A stretch of 64,000 nucleotides of DNA from Chitinophagaceae bacterium. Its GTDB lineage: Bacteria > Bacteroidota > Bacteroidia > Chitinophagales > Chitinophagaceae. The translations under genes were made by a program, and so were the position numbers. The notes beneath the pieces were generated by a model. It was not told where the DNA came from, ran no database searches, and saw only the letters and a list, made by a program, of their open reading frames with translations. Location of the stretch: positions 1 through 64,000 of the forward strand of contig JAFKGQ010000011.1 of the NCBI GenBank assembly GCA_017307755.1, given 5' to 3'. Shown here piece by piece: positions 9,356-17,301 of this stretch (position 1 is the first letter of the stretch; each line of letters begins with the position of its first letter).

Positions 9356-9823
9356 ATGTCAAAGTCCCTGTTGTGTTTTATCCTGCTGCTGTCCTCTTTT
9401 TCTATATACGCGCAGAGCAGCACCGTCGCCGCCACGCCAGAAAGCCCAAAGATTAAAAATATACGTAAAATAATGGCGCTCACAGGTTCCGGAAAGCTGG
9501 GTATCCAGGTGATGCAAAATATGATCAACACCTTTAAGACCGGCTATCCCAACGTAGACCCCTCATTCTGGGACGATTTTATGAAAGAGGTCAGCCCGGA
9601 AGACCTCGTCAATATGGTGATCCCCGTCTACGATCGGAATTTTACAGACGAAGAGATCGACGGGATGCTGGCCTTTTATAGCTCCCCCGTGGGCCAAAAA
9701 GTACTTGCCAAACTGCCCGTCGTCCTGCAGGAGTCCATGGAGGCCGGTCAAAGCTGGGGGGCTGAGATAAGCAAAAAGATCATCCAGCGGCTCCAGCAAA
9801 AAGGATATATCAAAGAGGGATGA
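9356..9823 (+). CDS. Secreted DUF2059-family protein
   Basis: This 155-residue protein has a signal peptide (MSKSLLCFILLLSSFSIYAQ). The body is alpha-helical, with the DUF2059 pattern: a helix around IRKIMALTGSGKLG, then NFTDEEIDGMLAFYSSPVGQKVLAKLP and a final amphipathic helix. The function of the family is unknown; proteins of this type are periplasmic. It is flanked by a divergent amidase gene upstream and a convergent TPR gene downstream, so it is likely monocistronic. A weak promoter-like TAAATTTT lies in the 80-bp spacer before the ATG. Confidence 0.8.
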   Translation: MSKSLLCFILLLSSFSIYAQSSTVAATPESPKIKNIRKIMALTGSGKLGIQVMQNMINTFKTGYPNVDPSFWDDFMKEVSPEDLVNMVIPVYDRNFTDEEIDGMLAFYSSPVGQKVLAKLPVVLQESMEAGQSWGAEISKKIIQRLQQKGYIKEG

Positions 9824-9871
9824 TATATACACTACATCCTGTCGATGATATATCCATTACATCCTGTCGTC
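9822..9871. repeat. 25-bp tandem duplication in a convergent spacer
   Basis: Two adjacent 25-bp copies (9822-9846 and 9847-9871) differ at only a few positions. Both contain TACATCCTGTC (9833-9843 and 9858-9868). The same 11-mer occurs a third time at 9910-9920, inside the last codons of the minus-strand TPR gene. The first copy begins in the stop codon of the DUF2059 gene. Confidence 0.8.
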
Positions 9872-9885
9872 AGATCTTACATTCC

Positions 9886-10530
9886 TTACTTTTTTGCCAG
9901 TAGATCTTCTACATCCTGTCTGCCCCAGTGCGGCTGACCGGCGCCCCCGACACCCTGGCCGTCAAACTTCTGTTTGGCCGCCTGTAATATCTCTTTTGCT
10001 TTTGCCTTGTCACCGCCCCACATTTTTGGAGTGAAATATTTCTCCCAACCTTCTAGGTACAACGCCCTTGGATTATCCGGATTCGCCGCTTTTGCCATCT
10101 GTATATAGCGGGAGGCCAATGGACCAAACTTGCGGCCATAGGTCGCTGGGTTGATATAAACCCTTGCCCTGTTGACCATGCTCAACACACAGTAGACTTC
10201 CGACAGCTCTTTTTTCTGGCGGGAAGTGTCCAGCAGGGACAATGCTTTATTGATCTGTTCCTGGCCCTTGTCGGCATAGGGTTCTATCTGTTCCCCTTCA
10301 TCCTGGTAAAGCCAGCCGACCCTTGCATTACAGAACGCTGCATAGTAATACGGCAGCCAATCGGTCTTACGGGTGTCGGCTATCCGGGAAAAACTTTCGG
10401 CCAGCTGCTGATAGCCTTTTACATCTTTTGTCTTATCCAGACGAGAGGCCAACTGCCCCAGCTCATCCGTTTGCGCACACAGTGTAAAGTTTAAAATGAT
10501 AAGACAGACGCTTGCAATTGTTCGTAACAT
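9886..10530 (-). CDS. Secreted TPR-like partner of a TonB receptor
   Basis: This 214-residue protein has a signal peptide (MLRTIASVCLIILNFTLCAQ). The rest is helical with TPR-like features (YYYAAFCNARVGWLYQDEG, ALYLEGWEKYFTP, KAKEILQAAKQKF). It lies 18 bp downstream of a TonB-dependent receptor gene on the same strand, a pairing often seen in Bacteroidota, where the small TPR protein is periplasmic. It probably assists or senses the receptor, but no substrate can be inferred. The C-terminal codons contain one copy of the TACATCCTGTC repeat (minus strand GACAGGATGTA). Confidence 0.75.
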   Translation of the reverse strand: MLRTIASVCLIILNFTLCAQTDELGQLASRLDKTKDVKGYQQLAESFSRIADTRKTDWLPYYYAAFCNARVGWLYQDEGEQIEPYADKGQEQINKALSLLDTSRQKKELSEVYCVLSMVNRARVYINPATYGRKFGPLASRYIQMAKAANPDNPRALYLEGWEKYFTPKMWGGDKAKAKEILQAAKQKFDGQGVGGAGQPHWGRQDVEDLLAKK

Positions 10531-10548
10531 AACCTTGATATTTAATGA

Positions 10549-12417
10549 TTAAAGATTTTCGTTAATAAAGTCGTCCCGGCGGTCGATGCCAAAGCTCATA
10601 AACAGCCCGATGTAGTAGCTCCGCAGAGCAGGCAGGGTGACAGGCTGTTTAAATGCACCGTCATAACTATAATTATATCCAAAGACAGGATGGCTCCCCA
10701 GCACATTGTTCACGCCAAACCCGATACCCGAGAAATCCTTGTGCTTCCATCCGGGGAACATGGTAAAAAGCCAGGCAAAGCTGAGGTTCATTACACTGTA
10801 GATCTTGGTGGTGCCCTCGTCGCCTACAAATGTTTTACCCGAACCATCCGTCCCAAAATAATAGTAGGGTCTTCCCGTGGAGAAAGCATAGGACATATTC
10901 GCGCTGAAATTCAGCTCCTGAAAATATCTCTTCAGGGCAATGGAGGCAGTATGGGGTGTGGCAAAAGGAGGGCGTAGCTCATAAGGGTATTGAAGCCACT
11001 GGCGCTTCGTATCCAGGTACGTGTAGGTCACCCAGTAATCCAAACCCTTAAATGTCCTTTTATCTCTCCAAAAAAGTTCGACACCCTTCGCATATCCTGT
11101 CCCGGTGTAGCTGACGATAGAATCCGTCACCATGAGATGGTCGTACTTCTTATAATACGCTTCGACCCTCAACAGCTGGTTATGCCCCTTTTTCTGATAA
11201 TTCACCAGCCAATGGGTAGCCTGGCTGCGCTGCTGATAAAATACCCCGTATGCCATGTTGATCTGTCCGCCATGCGACAGCCGGTATCCAAGGCTAAACC
11301 TTGGCGCAAGATGGGCAGCTCCCAACAGGGAAGAGTATTCGCCGCGAAGTCCCGCTTTTATAGCCAGATCCCGGGTCAGGTAAATATCGCCTTCTGCAAA
11401 TACGGCCGTCAGATGGTCCATAGAGTCTACCCAATGCTCCCCTCCAAACCGCAACGCCTGGAAGTGCGAAAAAGTCTTAGTGGCCACCGTCCGCGCCTGA
11501 AAAAACCTATCCCTGAACTCCCCCGAATCACGGATACTCACATGCTCATAATTCCCCGCGATAGCCGCATCTATCTTCCAGTCATTACCCAGGGGCTGAC
11601 GCCAGGAAAGGTTGGCATATCCATTCCTGTCGCGTATCTCAAAGGTGGAGAGCTCCCCGGGATGATTGACGTCGGGGGTATGCATCCCCGTATGACTGTA
11701 CCCATAGTTGGTATAAAACTTCAGCATACCCTCTTTACCCGTTCTTAGCCGGAAATTGGCGTCTGTGGTCAGATATTCGGGCCCATGAAAATAGTCCTGC
11801 TGCTGTGGTATTATTTTATTATAGGGCTGAAGGTTCCCATATCCCAGGTTCATTCCATAGCTGCTCTGTCTTTTCTTACCCAGCTCCTGGAATCCGGCAC
11901 CCATATGCTGCGGGAAAAGATGTCCGCTGGCAGAGGACTCATCCGGCAGATCTATCGTCTCCAGGATCAGGGCGCTGCTAAGCGCCTGTCCATATAAGGC
12001 GGAATAACCACCCGTACTGAATAATATACCCTTAAAAAGAAAAGGATTCAGCCGGGCGGATTGCGGCACGTTGGGAACGCTGGCAAAATTAGGACTGCGC
12101 AAAAGAGTACCGTCTACGAATTGTTTTGTCTCCTCACTCGTCCCTCCTCTTACAAAGAGCCCCTCCTTCTCGCCTATTTGCTGAGCGCCCGGGAGAAATC
12201 GGAGGGCATTGGCCAGATCACCCCCATTGCCGGCCACCGTGACGGCGTCTATGGGACTAAGAGAAGCGCCCTTCGCCTTATCACTGGCGACAAAGCTGCC
12301 GGCCCCCGTTACCACCGCTTCACCCAGGGTCTGAGGCGGCTTCCGCAGTACTGTGTCCTGTCCATATACAACAGTACCCGACATCAGCACAAAAACAAAG
12401 ATTGATCCGGCTTTCAT
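10549..12417 (-). CDS. TonB-dependent outer-membrane receptor
   Basis: This 622-residue protein has a signal peptide (MKAGSIFVFVLMSGTVVYGQ), a plug domain (about residues 30-150: LGEAVVTGAG, DLANALRFLPGAQQIGEKEGLFVRGG) and an outer-membrane barrel with alternating aromatic strands to the C terminus. It has no carboxypeptidase-like N-terminal domain and no SusD partner, so it is a siderophore/vitamin-type rather than SusC-type receptor. I chose the ATG at 12417, not the in-frame ATG at 12435, because a perfect TAGGTTTG -7 element (12433-12440) overlaps the latter. The LytTR/LytS pair lies 100 bp upstream on the same strand and the TPR gene follows directly. Confidence 0.88.
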   Translation of the reverse strand: MKAGSIFVFVLMSGTVVYGQDTVLRKPPQTLGEAVVTGAGSFVASDKAKGASLSPIDAVTVAGNGGDLANALRFLPGAQQIGEKEGLFVRGGTSEETKQFVDGTLLRSPNFASVPNVPQSARLNPFLFKGILFSTGGYSALYGQALSSALILETIDLPDESSASGHLFPQHMGAGFQELGKKRQSSYGMNLGYGNLQPYNKIIPQQQDYFHGPEYLTTDANFRLRTGKEGMLKFYTNYGYSHTGMHTPDVNHPGELSTFEIRDRNGYANLSWRQPLGNDWKIDAAIAGNYEHVSIRDSGEFRDRFFQARTVATKTFSHFQALRFGGEHWVDSMDHLTAVFAEGDIYLTRDLAIKAGLRGEYSSLLGAAHLAPRFSLGYRLSHGGQINMAYGVFYQQRSQATHWLVNYQKKGHNQLLRVEAYYKKYDHLMVTDSIVSYTGTGYAKGVELFWRDKRTFKGLDYWVTYTYLDTKRQWLQYPYELRPPFATPHTASIALKRYFQELNFSANMSYAFSTGRPYYYFGTDGSGKTFVGDEGTTKIYSVMNLSFAWLFTMFPGWKHKDFSGIGFGVNNVLGSHPVFGYNYSYDGAFKQPVTLPALRSYYIGLFMSFGIDRRDDFINENL

Positions 12418-12432
12418 ACCTGACATTTTCCA

Positions 12433-12440
12433 CAAACCTA
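12433..12440 (-). promoter_or_regulatory. -7 promoter element of the TonB receptor gene
   Basis: TAGGTTTG on the minus strand matches the Bacteroidota TAnnTTTG consensus exactly. It implies a transcript start near 12428 and a 5' leader of about 10 nt before the ATG at 12417. No clear -33 TTTG is seen, which would fit activation by the adjacent LytTR regulator. Confidence 0.5.
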
Positions 12441-12518
12441 CCCCTCATACAGCCCCATTCGCAGATAGAATAGATCACAGCCCCATAAGCGTCGACACAT
12501 CTCCCCAATTCAGTCGAT

Positions 12519-13226
12519 TCACAGTCCCAATAGTTCCCCCAGCTGCCCCCGGTAACTTTCACTCAGCGGCAGTTCAACCTTCCCCACCAGCACCAGGTCC
12601 CGCCGGATAGAAGACACTTTGTCCGCATTTACGATATAGCTCCGGTGGATACGGGCAAAGCGCCTGCCCGCCAGTCGCTCTTCCATCGCCTTCATACTCA
12701 TCTTGGTGATCAGCGGTCGGGCGCTGTCCTCCATAAAGACCTTTATATAGTCCTTCATACCTTCGATATAAAGAATGGAAGGAATAAAGATCTTTTCCAG
12801 GTTGTATTCAACATAAACAAAAAAATAGTCCGGAGACGGCCCGCCGGCAATAGTCCCCGTACTGGTCTTCAACAAATAAAGCTCCTGCGCCTTATTACAC
12901 GCTTTCAAAAACCTTTCAAATGACACAGGCTTTAAAAGATAATCTACAGCATTCAGATTGAATCCTTCCAGCGCATGTTCTTTGTACGCGGTGATAAAGA
13001 TCACCATGGGCGGGGAAGGCAGGGATGCCAGGAACTGTAGTCCGCTGAGCCCCGGCATCTGTATGTCAAGAAAAATAAGATCCACAGATTCCTTGTGGAG
13101 GATATCCGCGGCCTCCATCGCATTCCTGCACCTCCCTGCCAGGTGGAGGAACGGGACCTTTTGAATATTGTCTACCAGGAGGTCCAGCACCAGCTTCTCG
13201 TCATCGACAGCGATACAGTTCATCAT
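12519..13226 (-). CDS. LytTR-family response regulator
   Basis: The 235-residue protein has a receiver domain (1-120) with acidic residues DDE at 8-10, phosphoacceptor Asp54 in LIFLDIQMPG and Lys in LLKPVSF, followed by a LytTR DNA-binding domain (about 135-233; IEGMKDYIKVF, ARIHRSYIVN). It pairs with the histidine kinase encoded immediately upstream, whose stop overlaps this ATG by 4 bp. LytTR regulators bind imperfect direct repeats near -35 and often control one neighbouring operon. The TonB receptor/TPR genes downstream on the same strand are the obvious candidate targets. Confidence 0.93.
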   Translation of the reverse strand: MMNCIAVDDEKLVLDLLVDNIQKVPFLHLAGRCRNAMEAADILHKESVDLIFLDIQMPGLSGLQFLASLPSPPMVIFITAYKEHALEGFNLNAVDYLLKPVSFERFLKACNKAQELYLLKTSTGTIAGGPSPDYFFVYVEYNLEKIFIPSILYIEGMKDYIKVFMEDSARPLITKMSMKAMEERLAGRRFARIHRSYIVNADKVSSIRRDLVLVGKVELPLSESYRGQLGELLGL

Positions 13227-14230
13227 GAGAGATCAAGATTTAATTCCACCGTATAAATTTCGTCTTTATCCGTGATAATAAGTTTGTGCCGGCCCGGATA
13301 TAATAATTCCAGCCGGCTTCGCGTATTGGCAAGTCCGATACCGGGACTCTTATCTTTGGCAAGATCGTCCTTACTATAATTATTGCTGACGTTAAAGATC
13401 AATCCTCCATTCTCCATCCTCATTTCGACAGCGATAAAAGCCTGTTTCGCCATCCCGATCCCGTGTTTGAAAGCGTTTTCTACAAACGGTATCAGCAGCA
13501 TAGGTTCTATCAGCACCCCGGGGTCAGGTTCATCAAGGGAAAGACGGATATCCACATCTTCTCCAAAACGCAGCTGCTGCAGGTCGATATAGCTCTTTAC
13601 GAGCTGTGTCTCCCTGGAAAGCAATATCTTTTCCTCCCCGGACTCATACAGGGAATAACGAAGCAGATCCGAAAGCTTGATGAGCGAAGCCTCCAGCAAA
13701 GGCGATCCCTGCCTTGCCAGGGACACCATATTGGTCATCATGTTGAACAGGAAATGAGGGCTTATCTGCTGACGGAGAAATTTTAGTTCTGCCGATAACC
13801 TTTGGGCCCGTTGCTCTTTTTCCACTCTCTCCCGGTGGACACGATCCATCACCGTCCGGAAAATGACCGATGCTATCAAAAAGGGTACTGGCGGAAAGAA
13901 CAACAGCCGGTGAATAAAGGAAGTAATGACCAGCTCCGGCTGTAAAAGGCGCACTATATACAATTTGCCATAGTAGGAAATAGCCAGCAAACCCGCCACA
14001 AACAAAAAATAGAAAGGCCAAAGCCGGCGGGTCATCAATCTTGGGTAAATAAAGAAGGCATTGAGATAAAATAACCCGATATGATAAATATTGGAAAAAA
14101 GAAAAAATGCGCCAGGCAACGCGGGATTGCCTGGCGCATTATGAAATATCACAGCCGGAATGGTCAGAAGGACCATCCAGATCCCCATATGGATGGCAGG
14201 GGTAAGGAATGATTGTCTGTTATTGAGCAT
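13223..14230 (-). CDS. LytS-like sensor histidine kinase (His_kinase family)
   Basis: The protein has 335 residues. Four hydrophobic segments fill residues 12-130 (IWMVLLTIPAVIF, AFFLFSNIYHIGLFYLNAFF, WPFYFLFVAGLLAISYY, LLFFPPVPFLIASVIF), with no periplasmic sensor domain. A coiled stretch leads to the His_kinase motif QISPHFLFNMM with phospho-His159, then an ATPase domain (LIPFVENAFKHGIG N box, GIGLANTRSRLELLY G box). The typical Bacteroidota YehU/LytS architecture senses a membrane or intramembrane signal. Translational coupling (ATGA) with the LytTR gene makes the pair a two-component system. Confidence 0.93.
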   Translation of the reverse strand: MLNNRQSFLTPAIHMGIWMVLLTIPAVIFHNAPGNPALPGAFFLFSNIYHIGLFYLNAFFIYPRLMTRRLWPFYFLFVAGLLAISYYGKLYIVRLLQPELVITSFIHRLLFFPPVPFLIASVIFRTVMDRVHRERVEKEQRAQRLSAELKFLRQQISPHFLFNMMTNMVSLARQGSPLLEASLIKLSDLLRYSLYESGEEKILLSRETQLVKSYIDLQQLRFGEDVDIRLSLDEPDPGVLIEPMLLIPFVENAFKHGIGMAKQAFIAVEMRMENGGLIFNVSNNYSKDDLAKDKSPGIGLANTRSRLELLYPGRHKLIITDKDEIYTVELNLDLS

Positions 14231-14272
14231 ATCCGCAAGTTATGCCCAATTTCTACATATCGGCCCTTATCA

Positions 14273-14299
14273 GTCGACGAGCGCCGAAACTGCGTCGAC
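14273..14299. other. Inverted repeat downstream of the GH16 gene
   Basis: GTCGACG (14273-14279) and CGTCGAC (14293-14299) form a perfect 7-bp stem around a 13-nt loop. It lies between the start of the LytS gene and the stop of the GH16 gene, both on the minus strand. There is no T run after the stem, so it would be a poor intrinsic terminator; it may be an operator or an mRNA 3' stabiliser. Confidence 0.4.
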
Positions 14300-14308
14300 C
14301 TGAAAACC

Positions 14309-15529
14309 TTACTGATTCACCTTGAACTCCTCCCACGCCTGCGCCGTAGGACGGGTGCAGGTCATAGGCTGCGTTCCATTCTCACTGCTGACAAAAAGCC
14401 CATTGCTCCCTTGCAGCGAGATCGTCCCATCCGGGTTATTGATCCAGGTGAATGTCTCCCAGGCCTGGAACGTAGGTCTGTTACAGGTGATAGGCTGTGT
14501 CCCATTCTCACTGCTGACATATTTACCCATGCTCTGTAACGCCACTTTGCCGCCGCCGGCGTCCACCACGAGGAATTGCTCCCAGGCCTGGGCCGTGGTA
14601 CGATTGCAATTCATGGCCTGTGTGCCGTTTTCCCCGCTGACATACAAGTTGTTGTTACCTTTCAACGTAATCGTCTGTCCGATAGGAGCGCCGCCGCCGG
14701 TATTGTTGATGCTGTACACTCTTACATAGTCCACCATCATCGTAGTGGGTAGGGACCCATTGTCGATGTTGTTGCCGGGTAGATCGCCGCCGATAGCCAG
14801 GTTGAGGATGATAAAGAAGGGTAGATGGAAGGCGCCTGTATTGTTGATATTGTTTGCAATATTCCCCGTCACATACAATGTGTTGTCGACATACCACCGG
14901 ATACTGCTGTTGTCCCACTCCACGGCATAGATATGATAGTCCCCCGGCGTGGTCGTGGTGCTGCTGCCATACTGTACATGGCCGCTGCCGCCGTTCCAGT
15001 GCATCGTACCCAGGATGGTATTAGAGGTGTTGACCTGCTCCATGATATCTATCTCTCCACAGGTAGGCCACCCGGCGCCCGTGTTGATATTATTACCCAG
15101 CATCCAGAAAGCCGGCCAGGTCCCCTGTACCATCGGTAGCTTGATACGCGCTTCTATACGGCCATAGGTCGTGGAAAACTTACCGTATGTCTCCAGCTTA
15201 CCCGAAGTATACGGTTGCCCCTGCACGGACTCCTGTCTTGCCGTGATCACAAGATTGCCGCCTGTCACCGTGACGTTGGCCGGCTGATAAAATTCTTTCT
15301 CATTGTTGACGCCGGGATTGCCGTTGATGATGTTCCAATTGGATGTATTGACGCTCGTGCCGTCAAATTCGTCGGACCACACCAGCGTAAGCGCCCGGGG
15401 GATCGTGTTTGTCTCCTGTCCCGCCCTTGCGGTGGATCTAGCGTCTTTTTTACAGGAGATGGATAAAACAAGCATCGAAAACACCAGTCCGATGCCGGCA
15501 AGAATTCTCATTGTGGCTGCTCTTTTCAT
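14309..15529 (-). CDS. GH16 glucanase-like lipoprotein with C-terminal three-repeat beta-trefoil-type domain
   Basis: The protein has 406 residues. A lipoprotein signal ends in VLSISC (Cys26). Residues about 45-275 are a GH16 jelly roll with the catalytic EIDIME motif (nucleophile Glu, assisting Asp, acid/base Glu), typical of endo-beta-1,3-glucanases (laminarinases). Residues about 285-406 contain three similar units of about 40 residues, each with a Y/F-VS-ENGTQ core and AWE-F ending, which fits a fascin/trefoil-like carbohydrate-binding module. The enzyme is probably surface-exposed and cuts fungal or plant beta-glucan. The gene start overlaps the stop of a GH30 remnant by ATGA. Confidence 0.9.
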   Translation of the reverse strand: MKRAATMRILAGIGLVFSMLVLSISCKKDARSTARAGQETNTIPRALTLVWSDEFDGTSVNTSNWNIINGNPGVNNEKEFYQPANVTVTGGNLVITARQESVQGQPYTSGKLETYGKFSTTYGRIEARIKLPMVQGTWPAFWMLGNNINTGAGWPTCGEIDIMEQVNTSNTILGTMHWNGGSGHVQYGSSTTTTPGDYHIYAVEWDNSSIRWYVDNTLYVTGNIANNINNTGAFHLPFFIILNLAIGGDLPGNNIDNGSLPTTMMVDYVRVYSINNTGGGAPIGQTITLKGNNNLYVSGENGTQAMNCNRTTAQAWEQFLVVDAGGGKVALQSMGKYVSSENGTQPITCNRPTFQAWETFTWINNPDGTISLQGSNGLFVSSENGTQPMTCTRPTAQAWEEFKVNQ

Positions 15530-15783
15530 AGTAAACCGTTTTTTAGTATAAGATTTAATTTGAACACGCTTATTGATTCACTCTCAAGGCCTTCCAACCC
15601 CGCGCTGCCGTCGGTAAGACAGTATCCAAAGCCGTCGATGGGCTGATAGTAAGTGTTTTCGTCTATAGTGATGGTGATGGGAATGGTTCCCGCGTCAGCA
15701 GCCCCCAGGACTACTGGTCGTGACGTACTCATACTGGAAGCTTTCGTTTTGAATGTGTGTAGTGAATATGCCCAAAAATTCAC
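15526..15783 (-). pseudogene. Remnant of a GH30 glucosidase gene (N-terminal fragment)
   Basis: This 85-codon frame contains the conserved beginning of GH30 enzymes (TYYQPIDGFGYCLTDGSAG, residues about 43-62). GH30 proteins normally run for 400 or more further residues. Here the similarity stops after DGSAG, a short unrelated tail follows, and the frame ends in TGA overlapping the ATG of the GH16 gene. The simplest reading is an internal deletion that removed most of a beta-1,6-glucanase/glucosylceramidase gene and left the GH16 gene behind its head. It may still be translated and coupled to GH16 as a leader peptide. Confidence 0.6.
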
Positions 15784-15864
15784 ACCTCTCCAAATTTTCG
15801 ACTACGTCAAAACTACTTAGAAGGTAGATTTTCACCCGGTCTTGCAGAAATTACGGCCAATTCC

Positions 15865-15891
15865 GGTCACGTTTTTTCCTGCTGCACTGTC
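15865..15891 (+). promoter_or_regulatory. Candidate ECF41-dependent promoter of the CMD gene
   Basis: GGTCACG (15865-15871), 16 bp, TGTC (15888-15891). From memory, ECF41 promoters are TGTCACA-N16-CGTC, so the -35 matches 5 of 7 and the -10 matches 3 of 4 at exactly the right spacing. It lies 42 bp before the CMD ATG at 15934, the gene next to an ECF41 sigma factor. Confidence 0.5.
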
Positions 15892-15933
15892 TTCTACCCA
15901 TAAAACAACACAAATCACTAAAAACACAAGAAA

Positions 15934-16389
15934 ATGACACAGAGAATCGCAAAAGAGCTCCTTTGGAAAGGATTATTCGACGGAATGCTGGCAACAGAAC
16001 GTTACCTCAAAAAATCCACGCTCGACGAAAAGCTCCTGACCTTGATGCAACATAGGGTTTCCCAGATCAACGGCTGTGGATATTGCCTGGATATGCACCA
16101 TAAAGATGCCATCCACCTGGGTGAGACGGAATTACGTCTCCATACCCTGCCCGCATGGAAGGAAGTTCCTTATTTCACAGACAAAGAAAGGGCCGTATTG
16201 GCTTATGCAGAGGCGCTGACCCTGCACGCCGATGCCGATGACGTGGTATTTGAAGGGCTCAAACCCTTTTTTGATGAAAAAGAGATCGCAGAACTCACCC
16301 TGGCCGTTGCCCAGATCAACAGTTGGAACAGGATCAACAAGGCTTTCCGCACCGTTCCCGGGGAGTACCAGGTAGGGCAGTTCGCCTGA
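15934..16389 (+). CDS. Carboxymuconolactone decarboxylase/AhpD-like protein
   Basis: This 151-residue all-helical CMD-family protein has the redox motif CGYC (Cys48, Cys51) followed by His55/56 (CGYCLDMHHKDA), the AhpD-type peroxidase signature, and a conserved AQINSWNRINKAF C-terminal helix. It is probably a cytosolic thiol-dependent (alkyl)hydroperoxidase. In the ECF41 sigma group the cognate target is typically a carboxymuconolactone decarboxylase, oxidoreductase or epimerase gene encoded next to the sigma gene. This arrangement (sigma gene 63 bp downstream, same strand) is a textbook case. Confidence 0.9.
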   Translation: MTQRIAKELLWKGLFDGMLATERYLKKSTLDEKLLTLMQHRVSQINGCGYCLDMHHKDAIHLGETELRLHTLPAWKEVPYFTDKERAVLAYAEALTLHADADDVVFEGLKPFFDEKEIAELTLAVAQINSWNRINKAFRTVPGEYQVGQFA

Positions 16390-16452
16390 CACCTGTACCA
16401 TTGCCGACCCGCTCCTGGATGAATTCCCCGATATTTGTCATCTGTAACAACC

Positions 16453-17301
16453 ATGAAAGATTATCAATCCATTTTATTCCCCTATGCGTACAATATCCTT
16501 GGCTCCTCCGAAGATGCAAAAGATGCCGTACAGGATGTCTTGTACAAGTACCTTGCCTCGCCAAAAGAAGGGATAGAGAACGAAAAGAACTATCTCATCC
16601 GGAGCGTGATCAACCAATCTATCAATATTAAAAAAAGTAAGAAGAAGATCGTCCCGGACGATGTCTGGCTGCCGGAGCCCATTGCCACGGAAAAAGCCGA
16701 TACGAATATAAATCTCAGCGACATCGTCACCTACTCTTTGATGGTATTGATGGAGCAATTGACCCCAAAGGAACGGGCGGTATTTATCCTTAAGGAAGGG
16801 TTCGGCTACTCCCATGAGGAGATAGCCGGGCTGCTTTCCGGGACAGTAGAGAACTCACGCAAACTGTTGAGCCGTGCCAAGACAAAACTTGACGCACCCC
16901 GGCATATCCGGCCCCAGCACGCCACCCCCTTTCCAAAAGACCTCCTGGAAAAGTTTGCAGGGGCCATCCAGGGAGGAGATGTCCACACCCTGGAAGCCCT
17001 GCTGACAGAGGACATACGGTATACTGCCGACGGAGGCGAAAAGATCAAAGTACTCAGCAAGCTCACCATCGGTCAGAAAGATGTGGCCGGCCTCCTGCTG
17101 TTGGTGCATCAACGCTTTCATCAAAAAGCGTCCTTCGTCTACGCTATGGTCAATCACCAGCCCGCCTTCCTCTATTATCAGGGGGAAAAACTGTTCCAAT
17201 GCCAGGTATTCAGCATCACCTCCGATGGTACTAAAATATCGCAGATCGATAATGTCATCGATCCTGCCAAGCTAAAAGCAATTTATTCCAGCGGTCTATA
17301 A
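16453..17301 (+). CDS. ECF41-group RNA polymerase sigma factor with SnoaL-like C-terminal extension
   Basis: The protein has 282 residues from the ATG at 16453; the frame extends upstream only to a TTG at 16435. It contains sigma region 2 (PYAYNILGSSEDAKDAVQDV), the WLPEP motif (72-76), region 4 (LTPKERAVFILKEGFGYSHEEIA) and an extension of about 110 residues with DGGEK (193-197, usual DGGGK) and IDPAKL (269-274, usual NPDKL). These three motifs define ECF41. The C-terminal SnoaL-like domain replaces an anti-sigma factor and tunes activity. No anti-sigma gene is present. Target: the adjacent CMD gene. The last 19 bp overlap a convergent membrane-protein gene. Confidence 0.92.
   Translation: MKDYQSILFPYAYNILGSSEDAKDAVQDVLYKYLASPKEGIENEKNYLIRSVINQSINIKKSKKKIVPDDVWLPEPIATEKADTNINLSDIVTYSLMVLMEQLTPKERAVFILKEGFGYSHEEIAGLLSGTVENSRKLLSRAKTKLDAPRHIRPQHATPFPKDLLEKFAGAIQGGDVHTLEALLTEDIRYTADGGEKIKVLSKLTIGQKDVAGLLLLVHQRFHQKASFVYAMVNHQPAFLYYQGEKLFQCQVFSITSDGTKISQIDNVIDPAKLKAIYSSGL

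Noticed and set aside
9822..9920. CRISPR-like repeats
   Set aside because: Only two full tandem copies with no spacers and no cas gene; it is a local tandem duplication.
10990..11748. A 252-codon open frame on the plus strand
   Set aside because: Shadow of the TonB receptor gene on the other strand; no start signal or recognisable domain.
14309..14690. DNA repeats in the GH16 gene
   Set aside because: The similarity comes from three homologous protein units of a trefoil-type domain, not from a mobile or tandem DNA repeat.
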